Origin: an uncultured Gammaproteobacteria bacterium
Lineage (GTDB): Bacteria > Pseudomonadota > Gammaproteobacteria > Pseudomonadales > Pseudohongiellaceae
Length of the DNA stretch: 6,466 bases
Assembly (NCBI GenBank): GCA_903889815.1
Contig: CAISYX010000402.1
Span: 1 to 6,466, forward strand
Direction: 5' to 3'
Position numbers and translations under genes: made by a program. The notes under the pieces are model-generated. The model was not told where the DNA came from, made no database searches, and saw only the letters and a list, made by a program, of their open reading frames with translations. This document shows positions 6,388 through 6,466 of this stretch, piece after piece. How positions within the stretch are numbered: the stretch's first letter is position 1; every line of letters begins with the position of its first letter.

Positions 6388-6466
6388 TTTGTGTATTCAA
6401 ATAGTCTTGATACTGCGGTGAGTCTCTGTACAGGTTCTGCAGCAATGCGCCGTATAGAACCGCACC
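6377..6466 (-). CDS. pilF: C-terminal end of type IV pilus pilotin PilF/PilW, 5' part missing
   Basis: Only the last 29 codons and a TAA stop (6377-6379) are present. The rest lies beyond the right edge. The open frame reads GAVLYGALLQNLYRDSP at its start and continues as QYQDYLNTQNDQ. This resembles the end of the TPR lipoprotein PilF (PilW), where a final helix with LxxLYPxSxEY precedes a polar tail. PilF is the outer-membrane pilotin needed for PilQ secretin multimerisation in type IV pilus assembly. The call rests on this weak resemblance plus gene order, because pilF precedes rodZ in Pseudomonas-type genomes. The frame overlaps the rodZ start by 11 bp, as tightly packed operon genes often do. 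The fragment is too short for domain assignment. Confidence 0.62.
   Translation of the reverse strand, partial: GAVLYGALLQNLYRDSPQYQDYLNTQNDQ

Overview
The window is a compact, conserved gammaproteobacterial housekeeping cluster, with every gene on the minus strand. In transcription order (right to left) it holds the end of pilF/pilW, then rodZ, ispG, hisS, yfgM, bamB and the first 217 codons of der. This is the order I know from Pseudomonas (rlmN-pilF-rodZ-ispG-hisS-yfgM-bamB-der). Together with the GC-rich codon use and the pilF neighbour, it points to a piliated gammaproteobacterium on the Pseudomonadales/Cellvibrionales side rather than an enterobacterium. I cannot place the genus from sequence alone.

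Layout: the pilF end (6377-6466) overlaps the rodZ start. The rodZ stop lies 7 bp before the ispG ATG, and the two are bridged by a 4-codon mini-ORF. A 48-bp gap separates ispG from hisS. The widest gap, 110-111 bp, lies between hisS and yfgM and carries a small hairpin and a candidate internal promoter. yfgM and bamB are 13 bp apart with good Shine-Dalgarno (SD) sequences. A 56-bp gap precedes der, which runs off the left edge. No stretch over 300 bp lacks a gene. I see no tRNA, rRNA, CRISPR, insertion sequence, attachment site or convincing intrinsic terminator.

Together the genes serve pilus assembly (PilF), cell shape (RodZ), isoprenoid precursor synthesis (IspG), translation (HisS), envelope protein traffic (YfgM, BamB) and ribosome assembly (Der). 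They look co-transcribed. Initiation signals differ along the cluster: rodZ, ispG and hisS have weak or no SD and sit close to the upstream gene, whereas yfgM and bamB have clear SDs behind the wider gap. That is consistent with, but does not prove, an internal transcription unit for yfgM-bamB(-der).

I found no novel system. The points worth a second look are small-scale: the start/stop relay between rodZ and ispG, the hisS-yfgM gap, the long n-region of the BamB signal peptide, the short Der inter-domain linker, and the repeat-bearing RodZ linker with a variant C-terminal domain.
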